Source: Chloroflexota bacterium
GTDB taxonomy: Bacteria > Chloroflexota > Anaerolineae > Anaerolineales > Villigracilaceae
Assembly (NCBI GenBank): GCA_021823555.1
Contig: JAKANW010000129.1
Coordinates: 1 to 7,386, forward strand
Reading direction: 5' to 3'
DNA length: 7,386 bases
In this document: positions 1 to 6,377 of the stretch, piece after piece
Position numbering within the stretch: the first letter of the stretch is position 1
Layout: every line of letters begins with the position of its first letter
The notes under the pieces: model-generated
What the model saw: only the letters and a program-made list of their open reading frames with translations
The model's database searches: none
Told to the model about the DNA's origin: nothing
Program-made: the position numbers and the translations under genes

Positions 1-120
1 CTGGCCAATCAAAATCTGGGCGAAGTGGATCCTGAGAAGTGGGCGGTATTATTCTTCTACTCCCATCCGCCTCTTGGTGAGCGCATCGAGAAGGCCAGGC
101 ATTGGGCTGTTCCCACGTAA
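1..120 (+). CDS. C-terminal end of a probable M48-family (Ste24/HtpX-like) metallopeptidase, partial
   Basis: The open frame from base 1 to the TAA at 118-120 gives 39 residues ending HWAVPT; the rest of the gene lies upstream of the window. The segment has the pattern VDPEKWAVLFFYSHPP followed by ERIEKA. This resembles the extreme C-terminus of integral-membrane M48 zinc peptidases, where an 'F-Y-S/D-H-P' stretch followed by an 'ERI' helix closes the catalytic domain. The zinc-binding HExxH site would be upstream and cannot be seen, so activity is unverified. The gene is separated from the act operon by a terminator and a minus-strand gene, so there is no sign of a functional link. The family call rests on this short tail only. 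Confidence 0.6.
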   Translation: MANQNLGEVDPEKWAVLFFYSHPPLGERIEKARHWAVPT

Positions 121-141
121 AATCACTTGGGCATTAAATCA

Positions 142-167
142 CAAGAGCGACTGAATGGTCGCTCTTG
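142..167. terminator. Stem-loop terminator between convergent genes
   Basis: CAAGAGCGAC (142-151) pairs perfectly with GTCGCTCTTG (158-167) around a 6-base loop. On the plus strand the stem is followed by GGTTATTTATT, a moderately T-rich run. On the minus strand the stem is followed by TGATTTAATG. It lies 21 bases after the stop of the upstream peptidase gene and 2 bases beyond the stop of the convergent minus-strand gene (stop at 170-172). It is therefore well placed to end transcription in both directions, although neither T-tract is ideal. Confidence 0.75.
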
Positions 168-169
168 GG

Positions 170-436
170 TTATTTATTCCAGGTATTCCTTCTCCACAGG
201 ATTGGCGCCACGATAATGAGGACGATGATCACGCTCATCAGCATGATCCCATCGGTGGAGCCGATCTCAGAGACGGCCTGTGCTGGTGGGGTGGCGGTTG
301 CCCGCGCGGCAAGAGCTGCCGCGCTCGCATTTGTACCCATCTGATCAGGCTGGCTGAGCGCCGCGCTAACCAGGGCCAACAGAAGACCAATGCCGATCAG
401 GGCAGCCGGGCGAAGGATGTGCAACAGGTTTTTCAT
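170..436 (-). CDS. Small two-helix membrane or exported protein, function unknown
   Basis: Reading from the ATG at 436 down to the TAA at 172-170 gives 88 residues. Residues 1-28 look like a signal peptide or first membrane helix (basic start MKNLLHILR, then hydrophobic 11-27). Residues 29-60 form an Ala/Thr/Pro-rich linker. Residues 63-81 are a strongly hydrophobic helix (IMLMSVIIVLIIVAPILW) followed by a basic tail, RRNTWNK. This composition is typical of a real small membrane protein, whereas the overlapping plus-strand frame is rich in His, Arg, Cys and Trp like a shadow. A GTG start at 484 would add 16 residues in front of the signal helix and would overlap the promoter candidate, so ATG 436 is preferred. 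No clear Shine-Dalgarno is visible and the leader from the predicted promoter would be only about 10 bases. I do not recognise the family. Confidence 0.6.
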   Translation of the reverse strand: MKNLLHILRPAALIGIGLLLALVSAALSQPDQMGTNASAAALAARATATPPAQAVSEIGSTDGIMLMSVIIVLIIVAPILWRRNTWNK

Positions 437-452
437 AGGTTTGGATGGCGCA

Positions 453-461
453 AGTATAACA
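453..461 (-). promoter_or_regulatory. Candidate extended -10 promoter for the minus-strand small gene
   Basis: On the minus strand the sequence reads TGTTATACT, an extended -10 (TGn plus TATACT, five of six consensus bases). It ends about 16 bases before the ATG at 436. No good -35 lies 16-18 bases upstream; TTGCCA is present but only 13 bases away. The implied transcript would have a very short leader without a Shine-Dalgarno site. This is inference from motif and position only. Confidence 0.4.
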
Positions 462-492
462 TGTTCAAATATGGCAATTCTCACCCTAAATA

Positions 493-521
493 TGTACTTA
501 TGAGTCCTTTTGGATTATAAT
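493..521 (+). promoter_or_regulatory. Candidate sigma-70-type promoter of the act operon
   Basis: A perfect TATAAT lies at 516-521, 45 bases before the ATG of the first small gene. The -35 at 17-base spacing is poor (TGTACT, 493-498, three of six bases). The predicted transcription start is near 528, inside a short perfect dyad CGCAA-CGC-TTGCG (522-534) that could be a 5' hairpin or an operator. No other convincing promoter was seen between here and actA, so this is the best candidate for driving the whole cluster. Confidence 0.5.
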
Positions 522-566
522 CGCAACGCTTGCGGCGGGGCACGAATCACTTTGAGGAGAGTTTTA

Positions 567-788
567 ATGAAACGTTTCCTGTTTGCTTTTTTGTTTTCCC
601 TCGTCCCAGTCAGTATTGGGACGAGTCTCGTATTTGCGCGCAACGTACGGTCAGCGCCACTTAAAGAATTGCTGGTATCTTCACTGGTTTGCTGATAGCA
701 CTGGGAGTCATTGAGAGTGCAGTACTATCCTGGTTGTTTTGATTTCATCGGCGTCGTGATTGTGTTTGCCCTGCACCGCCGGAAGTAA
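567..788 (+). pseudogene. Small membrane protein gene at the operon head, broken by two compensating frameshifts
   Basis: The ATG at 567 has a good Shine-Dalgarno (GAGGAG, 554-559, 7-base spacing). It starts a hydrophobic, signal-like N-terminus (MKRFLFAFLFSLVPV), but the frame ends at TGA 693-695 after 42 residues. From 665 the -1 frame reads RIAGIFTGLLIALGVIESAV and onward to SWLF, a plausible membrane helix, until TGA 740-742. The original frame then resumes as DFIGVVIVFALHRRK with TAA at 786-788. Adding one A at AAA (663-665) and removing one T from TTTT (737-740) would give a continuous 73-residue protein with an N-terminal hydrophobic segment, a roughly 30-residue hydrophobic C-terminal region and a basic end. 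The repaired stop falls 18 bases before actA, spacing like the rest of the operon. Either the gene is decayed or the sequence has homopolymer errors. The family is not recognised. If the frameshifts are not real breaks, the fallback is a 42-residue peptide, 567-695. Confidence 0.5.
600..625 (+). repeat. Perfect inverted repeat (9-bp stem) inside the small leading gene
   Basis: CTCGTCCCA (600-608) pairs with TGGGACGAG (617-625) across an 8-base loop. It is GC-rich and lies about 35 bases into the first reading frame. There is no T-tract after it, so it is not a standard terminator. It could be an RNA structure that affects processing or attenuation upstream of actA, or a chance palindrome in coding sequence. 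Confidence 0.5.
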
Positions 789-806
789 TTTTTCTGAGGA
801 GCATCC

Positions 807-1421
807 ATGGTTAAACGATTCTTATCCGTGCTGAACCAGCCGCTTGGAAGGATTGGGTTGTTGATCGCCTTCCTGGCGCTCTTCAGCGTTGCGGCTTATG
901 GGGTATATCAGACCCAGCAGCCGCCTCAGCAGCCAATCCAGTTTCCGCATTACCTGCATGTGGGATTGGGAATTCAATGTTTGTATTGTCATCCCGGTTC
1001 CTTGCGCGGCCCCTCGTCCGGGCTGCCGACCGAGACCAAATGCTGGGGCTGTCACCAGCAGTTGTCCAAGTACGCGGATGGAACGGTTGCTTTGCCCCCC
1101 GACCTGCAGAAGCTGAAACAATATGTGGAAAGCGGCGCTCCCATCCGCTGGGTGCCGGTCGCGCAGGTGCCGGACTTTGTCCACTTCAACCACCGTCCGC
1201 ACATTGCCGCCGGGTTGAACTGTGAAACTTGTCATGGCAATGTGGCAAAGATGACCGTTTACCAGAACCCGCAGGTGATGAACATGGGTTGGTGCCTGAA
1301 CTGTCATCGCGCCCGCACCGAGGATAATTTCCAGAACAATCCCAACCATGATCCCGCGGTATCTGCGATGCTGGCCGAGAAGCGCACCAAACTTCTCGAT
1401 TGCAGCACCTGTCATTATTAA
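807..1421 (+). CDS. actA: Alternative Complex III subunit ActA, pentaheme cytochrome c
   Basis: The protein is 204 residues. A basic N-terminus and a hydrophobic helix (about 15-34) anchor it in the membrane, with the rest periplasmic. Five c-type heme sites are visible: CLYCH (58-62), CWGCH (79-83), CETCH (139-143), CLNCH (163-167) and CSTCH (199-203), the last one residue from the C-terminus. Candidate distal heme ligands include H48 and H51 in FPHYLH, H126, H129 and H132 in VHFNHRPH, and H181. Five hemes, a single N-terminal helix and a position directly before the ActB genes match ActA. In family members ActA takes electrons from the ActB iron-sulfur clusters and passes them to ActE or a soluble carrier. 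The ATG is preceded by GAGGAG (796-801, 5-base spacing). The size is slightly below that of some homologues, but all five hemes are intact. Confidence 0.93.
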   Translation: MVKRFLSVLNQPLGRIGLLIAFLALFSVAAYGVYQTQQPPQQPIQFPHYLHVGLGIQCLYCHPGSLRGPSSGLPTETKCWGCHQQLSKYADGTVALPPDLQKLKQYVESGAPIRWVPVAQVPDFVHFNHRPHIAAGLNCETCHGNVAKMTVYQNPQVMNMGWCLNCHRARTEDNFQNNPNHDPAVSAMLAEKRTKLLDCSTCHY

Positions 1422-1441
1422 CCGGGTGAAAGGACTTTGAT

Positions 1442-3625
1442 ATGAGTGATAATTTTTCCCGGCGCGACTTCTTGAAACTGGCTTCAGTTGGAGCAGCAAC
1501 TTCCGCTGTCCTGACCGGCTGTGGCCCGGCCTCGCGTTATGTGACCCGCGAGCCGTACACGAAGATGCCGGAGTATACGTATAACGGCTTGAGCACTTAT
1601 TACGCCACGACTTGCCGTGAATGCCCGGCGGGCTGCGGCCTGGTGGTCCGCACCATGCAGGGCCGCGCCCTCAAAGTGGAAGGCAATAAGAACAATCCCG
1701 TCAACCTGGGCAAAACCTGTGCACGCGGACAGGCAACGCTGCAAGGTCTGTATAATCCCGACCGGCTCACCGACCCGGTCAAGCAATCGGCGCGCGGCTC
1801 ACGAAAATTTGACGCGTTGGATTGGGATGCTGCCGTGCAGGTTGTGGCGGATGCTTTGAAGAGCAACCAGCCCGGCGAGATTGCCTTCCTGATGGGAATG
1901 GCCCCCGATCACCTTTTTGACCTCGTGTCTGATTTCGCCAAGGCCATCGGCGCAGCCGCTCCCGTCCGCTTTGGCGCTTTGGGCATGTTCGAGGCGCGCG
2001 CCACGCTTGGCAAAGCCACGCAAGACCTTTTCGGTCAGGAAGCCATGCCCTTCTTCGATCTGGCCAAGGCAGATATGACCTTCTCCTTTGGCGCGAACTT
2101 CCTGGAAACCTGGATCTCACCAGTAGCTTTTACGCGCAGCTACTCGACCATGCGACGCGGGAACGGGCGTGGACGCGGCTACCTTGTCCATTTTGAACCG
2201 CGTATGTCGCAGACGGCTGCCAAAGCCGACGAGTGGATCCCGGTCAAGCCCGGGACCGAGGGCCTGGTCGCTCTGGCAATTGGCCGCCTCGTAGCTGAAG
2301 CGCGCGCCGCCGCGCTCCCGGCGGCCTATGCCAACGTGGACGTGGCCGCGGCCTCCTCGACCTCCGGCGTCAGTATGGATACATTGAAGCGCCTGGCGCA
2401 GCTATTTTCTGCTGCAAGCCACCCGCTTGCCATCCCTGGCGGCTCGGCGTTGGGTCAGAGCAATGGTTTGCAAACCGCCGAGGCTGTGCTGGCCCTGAAT
2501 GCCGTGGTGAACAACCTTGGAAGCGACGGTGGCTTGTTCCTTTCACCGCTGGCTCCCCTGCAGGACCAATATCACCGGCCGGCCAGCCTGGAAGAAATGG
2601 CTGCTTTTGCGGAGAAAATGAAATCCGGCGATATCAAAGTATTGTTTGTGCATGGTGTGAATCCGGCCTTTGAATTGCCAAAATCCCTTGGCTTTGAGAG
2701 CGCCATGAAGAGCGTGCCAACGGTGATCTCTTTCGCGACCTTCCCGGATGAGACGGCCATGCAAGCCGATTATGTCTTCCCCGACCATCACGGTTTGGAA
2801 TCCTGGGGCTACCAGCGAATCGTTGCCGGCGCTGCCCAGCCTACGCTTTCGGGTGCACAGCCGGTTATCTCGCCCTTCTTCAACACGCGTGCCACGGTAG
2901 ATGTCTTGTTGGCAGCGGCTGCTTCGCTGGGTGGTCAATTTGCGGCAGCCCTGCCTTTCAAGGATGAGTTCGATTTCATCCAAAGCAAACTGACAAGCCT
3001 AGTGAGCGAGTCGGACGGGTTCTTCAATGCAGCGGAGATCAATTCCTTCACCGCTTACTTTCAGCAATATGGCGGCTGGTGGAAGACCGCTGAGGCGTTG
3101 ACCTCGCCCTCTTCGGATGTCTTGAACAACGAATTGAAGGCAGCTGAAGCCACATTCGAGGGAGACGGCGAATTCTTCTTCGTACCGTTTGTCTCACCGG
3201 TCATGGCTGAGGCGGGGGCCAATAAGCCCTGGCTGCAGGAGGCGCCTGATCCCACCACGACCGTCGTGTGGAACTCGTGGGTTGAGATCAACCCCAAGAC
3301 CGCCGACGTATTGGGCGTGGATAACGATGACGTGGTCTTGATCACGTCCGCGGCTGGGGCGGTGGAGGCCTCTGTTTACAAGTACCCAGCTATTCGTCCC
3401 GATACGATCGCCATGCCCTTCGGGCAGGGGCACACTGCTTACGGACAATATGCCGAGGGGCGCGGCGCCAATCCCGCCGATTTGATTGGTCTTAAGTTCA
3501 ACGAAGCGGGCGATCTGATCTTTGCCGGTATGAAGGTCAAAGTGGAAAAGACGGGTAAGAAGCAACCCTTGTCCCGCCTCGAGAGTCGTATCGGCGTGTA
3601 CGGCGAAGGACTGCCGCAGCAATAA
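1442..3625 (+). CDS. actB1: Alternative Complex III subunit ActB1, molybdopterin-oxidoreductase-like
   Basis: The protein is 727 residues. The N-terminus has a twin-arginine signal (SRRDFLK, R7-R8) running into a lipobox LTGC (24-27). This predicts Tat export as a folded protein and lipid anchoring at C27. Cysteines C58, C61, C65 and C93 form C-x2-C-x3-C-x27-C, the N-terminal [4Fe-4S] pattern of the molybdo-bisPGD family. The central body carries the ACIII-like stretch NFLETWISPV (219-228). The C-terminal dinucleotide-binding-type fold spans about 605-700 (NSWVEINPKTADVLGV, then MPFGQGHT from 658). No Cys or Ser metal ligand stands out in the active-site region. In characterised ACIII the corresponding domain lacks molybdenum and is structural, so a catalytic role is unlikely. 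The gene ends without the ferredoxin-like domain, which is encoded separately just downstream. The Shine-Dalgarno is GAAAGGA (1428-1434). It starts 20 bases after actA. Confidence 0.9.
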   Translation: MSDNFSRRDFLKLASVGAATSAVLTGCGPASRYVTREPYTKMPEYTYNGLSTYYATTCRECPAGCGLVVRTMQGRALKVEGNKNNPVNLGKTCARGQATLQGLYNPDRLTDPVKQSARGSRKFDALDWDAAVQVVADALKSNQPGEIAFLMGMAPDHLFDLVSDFAKAIGAAAPVRFGALGMFEARATLGKATQDLFGQEAMPFFDLAKADMTFSFGANFLETWISPVAFTRSYSTMRRGNGRGRGYLVHFEPRMSQTAAKADEWIPVKPGTEGLVALAIGRLVAEARAAALPAAYANVDVAAASSTSGVSMDTLKRLAQLFSAASHPLAIPGGSALGQSNGLQTAEAVLALNAVVNNLGSDGGLFLSPLAPLQDQYHRPASLEEMAAFAEKMKSGDIKVLFVHGVNPAFELPKSLGFESAMKSVPTVISFATFPDETAMQADYVFPDHHGLESWGYQRIVAGAAQPTLSGAQPVISPFFNTRATVDVLLAAAASLGGQFAAALPFKDEFDFIQSKLTSLVSESDGFFNAAEINSFTAYFQQYGGWWKTAEALTSPSSDVLNNELKAAEATFEGDGEFFFVPFVSPVMAEAGANKPWLQEAPDPTTTVVWNSWVEINPKTADVLGVDNDDVVLITSAAGAVEASVYKYPAIRPDTIAMPFGQGHTAYGQYAEGRGANPADLIGLKFNEAGDLIFAGMKVKVEKTGKKQPLSRLESRIGVYGEGLPQQ

Positions 3626-3637
3626 GAGGAGTGAATT

Positions 3638-4399
3638 ATGGATATTGATCTTAATGCTTTGCATTTGAAAGGCGCCATTGCTGAGACCGCGGAAGGTAAG
3701 TGGGGCATGGTCATTGACCAGGACCTCTGCACGGGCTGCCAGGCCTGTGTTGCGGCCTGTTCGATGGAAAACAATGTCCCGTTTGTGGGCGAGGAAGATG
3801 CCGGATACGGCCGCGGGATGCACTGGATCCGCATCGAGCGCTTCTGGCAGGGCACGTATCCTGACGTGAAAATGACCTCCTACCAGCCGGTGATGTGCCA
3901 GCAATGCCACAACGCGCCCTGCGAACCGGTTTGCCCGGTGTTCGCCTCGGTGCACAGCGCTTCGGAGGATTTGAACCTGCAGGTGTACAACCGCTGCGTG
4001 GGCACGCGTTATTGTGCGAACAACTGTCCGTACCAGGCGCGCGTTTTCAACTGGCGTGATTATACCGATGCGAGACTACACAAGGATTTGACGACGCTCC
4101 AGAATCAACTCAACCCTGACGTGACTGTACGCCGTCGTGGCATTATGGAAAAATGCACTTTCTGCATCCAGCGCATCCGTCACGCGGAAGATGCAGCCAA
4201 GTCTGAGAACCGTGATATCCAGGATGGTGAGGTTGTTCCAGCCTGCGCACAGGCCTGCCCAGCCAATGCCATTGTGTTTGGCCGTATTGATGATCCGGCT
4301 ACGCAGGTTAGCCAGGCCGCCGCGACCAGCCGCGGTAGTCATCTGTTGGAAGAACTTGGCACCATACCTCACGTAACTTATCTGGCGGGAGGCGCCTAA
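3638..4399 (+). CDS. actB2: Alternative Complex III subunit ActB2, four-cluster iron-sulfur protein
   Basis: The protein is 253 residues and belongs to the DmsB/PsrB/NrfC-like ferredoxin type. Cysteine groups are C31-x2-C34-x2-C37-x3-C41, then C87-x2-C90-x4-C95-x3-C99, then C120-x5-C126-x3-C130, and C173-x2-C176 with C203-x3-C207. The third group has T123 where a fourth cysteine would lie (CVGTRYC), so it should hold a [3Fe-4S] cluster. The other groups, in the usual crossed pattern, should hold three [4Fe-4S] clusters. In family members the [3Fe-4S] cluster sits above the quinol pocket of ActC and starts electron flow towards ActA. There is no signal peptide, so export probably depends on a complex with the Tat-targeted ActB1. 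It begins 12 bases after actB1 with GAGGAG (3626-3631) as Shine-Dalgarno. It corresponds to the C-terminal part of a fused ActB. Confidence 0.92.
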   Translation: MDIDLNALHLKGAIAETAEGKWGMVIDQDLCTGCQACVAACSMENNVPFVGEEDAGYGRGMHWIRIERFWQGTYPDVKMTSYQPVMCQQCHNAPCEPVCPVFASVHSASEDLNLQVYNRCVGTRYCANNCPYQARVFNWRDYTDARLHKDLTTLQNQLNPDVTVRRRGIMEKCTFCIQRIRHAEDAAKSENRDIQDGEVVPACAQACPANAIVFGRIDDPATQVSQAAATSRGSHLLEELGTIPHVTYLAGGA

Positions 4400-5833
4400 A
4401 TGAACGTACTCACCAAACCTTTATTTACACCTGCCCGTGCCGAAGAACAGGAAGATCCAAAAGAACACTTGATGCACGACCCGTTGCCGCGCGGTGAAAT
4501 GAACGCGATGGTAATGGAATCCATGCACACCACAACCTGGAAATATTGGACTGTAACCGGTGTGCTGGCCTTTATTGTGGTGAGCTGCCTGTTTGCCGCC
4601 TGGTATTACCTGATCATGGAAGGCCTCGGCGTGGCCGGCGTAAATCGGCCGGTCTATTGGGGAATCTTTCTGGTCGAGGTCGTGTTCTGGATCGGCATCA
4701 GTCATGCGGGCACTTTTATTTCCGCCATCTTGCGTGTATTGAAGGTTGAATCCCGCCGCCCTTTCACGCGCGCCGCGGAACTGATGACTACCTTCGGCCT
4801 GGTGCAGGCCGGTATCAGCGTCTTCCTGCACATGGGCCGCGTCTGGCTGTCTTACTGGTTGATCCCGATCCCCAATGAGCGCGGACTGTGGCCGGACTTC
4901 CACTCCCCTTTGATGTGGGACTTCATGGCAATCAATACCTACCTGTTATGCAGCACCATGTACCTGTTCCTGCCGCTCATCCCGGACCTGGCAATGGCGC
5001 GTGATCGCTCGACCGGCTGGCGCAAAACATTCTATAAGATTCTGGCAGTTGGCTTTCGCGGCACAGAGGGCGAGTGGAAGAATCTCCGAACGGCCATGAA
5101 CATCTTTGCCTTTGCCATCATCCCGGTCATGTTCTCCGTGCACACGATCGTGTCCTGGGACTTCGCCATGGCGACCCGCCCCGGATGGTCTTCGACGGTC
5201 TTTGGCCCGTACTTCGTCATCGGTGCTTTGCATTCCGGAATGGCTGCGGTGGCCATCGTGCTCTTCCTGATCCGTTCGACCATGAAGCACATGAAATACT
5301 TCCTGCGCCCGGAGCATTTCGATACGCTCGGCAAGTTGATGTTGATGGTTTCCATGGCATGGGCGTATTTCTACTTCAATGATTACCTGGTTCCGTGGTA
5401 CGGCGGCGATAAATGGGAGAAGATCTTAGCTCTTTTCATCCAGACCGGGCCCCTATGGTACCTTTGGTATATCATGTTGTTTTGCAATATCGTGGTGCCT
5501 TGGGCGATCCTATGGAATAGAAAGTGGCGCCGAACTCCGTGGCTGTTGGCGATAACCGGCCTTTTGATCAATGTCGGCATGTGGCTCGAGCGGTATATCA
5601 TCATCCCTGAAACCCTGACGATCAACCGCATGCCATTCACGTGGCGCATTTATGTACCGCACATCGAGATCGCGTTGACCATCGGGAATTTCGCCTTTTT
5701 CTTCCTGCTCTATATGCTGGCGTCACGGATGATCCCGTTGGTCCCGGTTTGGGAGGTGCAGGAAGGCCAGGAAGGCCATCTGCTTCGCAAGATCGGCAAA
5801 GCCAAGATCCCGACTTTGAGCGAGATTGATTGA
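4400..5833 (+). CDS. actC: Alternative Complex III subunit ActC, NrfD-like quinol-binding membrane protein
   Basis: The protein is 477 residues with a hydrophilic N-terminus (1-47) and about ten predicted helices. These fall near 50-73, 86-113, 126-150, 170-195, 233-251, 266-291, 310-331, 343-372, 378-397 and 423-447. This fits the NrfD/PsrC family as found in ACIII. Polar residues in or beside helices include H102 in SHAGTF, H144 in LHMGR, D174 in LMWDF, and H248 and D254 in VHTIVSWDF. Some of these are expected to form the menaquinol site or proton path, by family analogy. The ATG directly abuts the actB2 stop (TAAATG), and GGGAGG (4387-4392) lies inside actB2, so translation is probably coupled. 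The C-terminal tail after the last helix is hydrophilic and likely cytoplasmic. ActF is homologous but is usually encoded after actE, so the position favours ActC. Confidence 0.92.
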   Translation: MNVLTKPLFTPARAEEQEDPKEHLMHDPLPRGEMNAMVMESMHTTTWKYWTVTGVLAFIVVSCLFAAWYYLIMEGLGVAGVNRPVYWGIFLVEVVFWIGISHAGTFISAILRVLKVESRRPFTRAAELMTTFGLVQAGISVFLHMGRVWLSYWLIPIPNERGLWPDFHSPLMWDFMAINTYLLCSTMYLFLPLIPDLAMARDRSTGWRKTFYKILAVGFRGTEGEWKNLRTAMNIFAFAIIPVMFSVHTIVSWDFAMATRPGWSSTVFGPYFVIGALHSGMAAVAIVLFLIRSTMKHMKYFLRPEHFDTLGKLMLMVSMAWAYFYFNDYLVPWYGGDKWEKILALFIQTGPLWYLWYIMLFCNIVVPWAILWNRKWRRTPWLLAITGLLINVGMWLERYIIIPETLTINRMPFTWRIYVPHIEIALTIGNFAFFFLLYMLASRMIPLVPVWEVQEGQEGHLLRKIGKAKIPTLSEID

Positions 5834-5852
5834 AGTGGAAGGAGCTTACGAA

Positions 5853-6377
5853 ATGTCTGATCCCACTATGCTTTTGGCTGTCTTCGAAGATATAGAACCA
5901 GCCGCCAATGGAATTGAAAAGTTGCACGAAATGGGCGTCAGCGATGACCAGATGAACGTCATCTCAGGCGTCCCGATCAAAGAAACGATTTTAGGCCGCC
6001 CATCGGCATTGAGTTACGTGTCGCGCATTGCCATGGCCGGAGCCATCTTGGGAATGTTGCTGGGACTATTCCTGATCTATGGCACGCCATATCTTTTTCC
6101 GCTGAATGTCGGCGGGCAGCCGATCTATCCGATACCGCAGGGAATCATTATTACCTTCGAGATGACCATGCTAGGCCTGATGGGTTTTGCCTTCCTGGGA
6201 TTGTTCGTGGATAGTGGCTTTCCGACCTATACTCCGAAGGAATACATACCAGAGATTAGTGATGGCAGGATTGCAGTCCTCTTTCGCTGCCCGGGTGATG
6301 AACAGGAAAGGATTGTCAGTGTTTTGACCGGCCTGGGTGCTGAATCGGTCATGCCTGCGGAGGCGCGTCAATTATGA
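5853..6377 (+). CDS. actD: Alternative Complex III subunit ActD (DUF3341 family)
   Basis: The protein is 174 residues. Residues 6-50 form a small soluble domain with an alpha/beta look, beginning LLAVFEDIEPA. Two membrane helices (about 59-80 and 97-119) flank a short proline-containing loop, and a C-terminal soluble part includes EYIPEISDGRIAVLF. This is the DUF3341 layout of ActD, a membrane subunit whose exact role is not settled. E103 lies within the second helix. ATG 5853 was chosen because AAGGAG (5839-5844) lies 8 bases upstream. An in-frame TTG at 5826 would overlap the actC end and lacks such a site. It follows actC by 19 bases. Confidence 0.88.
   Translation: MSDPTMLLAVFEDIEPAANGIEKLHEMGVSDDQMNVISGVPIKETILGRPSALSYVSRIAMAGAILGMLLGLFLIYGTPYLFPLNVGGQPIYPIPQGIIITFEMTMLGLMGFAFLGLFVDSGFPTYTPKEYIPEISDGRIAVLFRCPGDEQERIVSVLTGLGAESVMPAEARQL

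Noticed and set aside
437..484. GTG 484 as start of the minus-strand small gene
   Set aside because: It would place 16 extra residues before a signal-like helix and run through the predicted promoter; the ATG at 436 sits directly before the helix.
155..520. 121-residue plus-strand open frame upstream of the operon
   Set aside because: It begins inside the terminator loop, has a His/Arg/Cys/Trp-rich composition and lies antisense to the small minus-strand membrane protein, which has a coherent helix-linker-helix layout.
663..742. Programmed ribosomal frameshifting in the small leading gene
   Set aside because: Two opposite shifts would be needed in one 73-residue product and no standard in-frame slippery heptamer is present. 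Decay or homopolymer error is simpler.
822..1499. 225-residue minus-strand open frame opposite actA
   Set aside because: actA on the other strand carries five heme motifs. The antisense frame has no recognisable domain and is a typical shadow.
3194..3955. 253-residue minus-strand open frame across the actB1/actB2 junction
   Set aside because: It overlaps two genes with clear domain evidence. Its composition (many His, Arg and Gly without pattern) is that of an antisense shadow.
1442..5833. A polysulfide, DMSO or tetrathionate reductase operon (molybdoenzyme plus FeS plus NrfD subunits)
   Set aside because: The same three-part core occurs there, but the preceding pentaheme cytochrome, the DUF3341 protein, the monoheme cytochrome c and the Thr-containing cluster motif identify ACIII.
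5826..5852. Upstream TTG start for actD
   Set aside because: The in-frame ATG at 5853 has a well-spaced AAGGAG, and the extension would add nine residues overlapping actC without a Shine-Dalgarno site.
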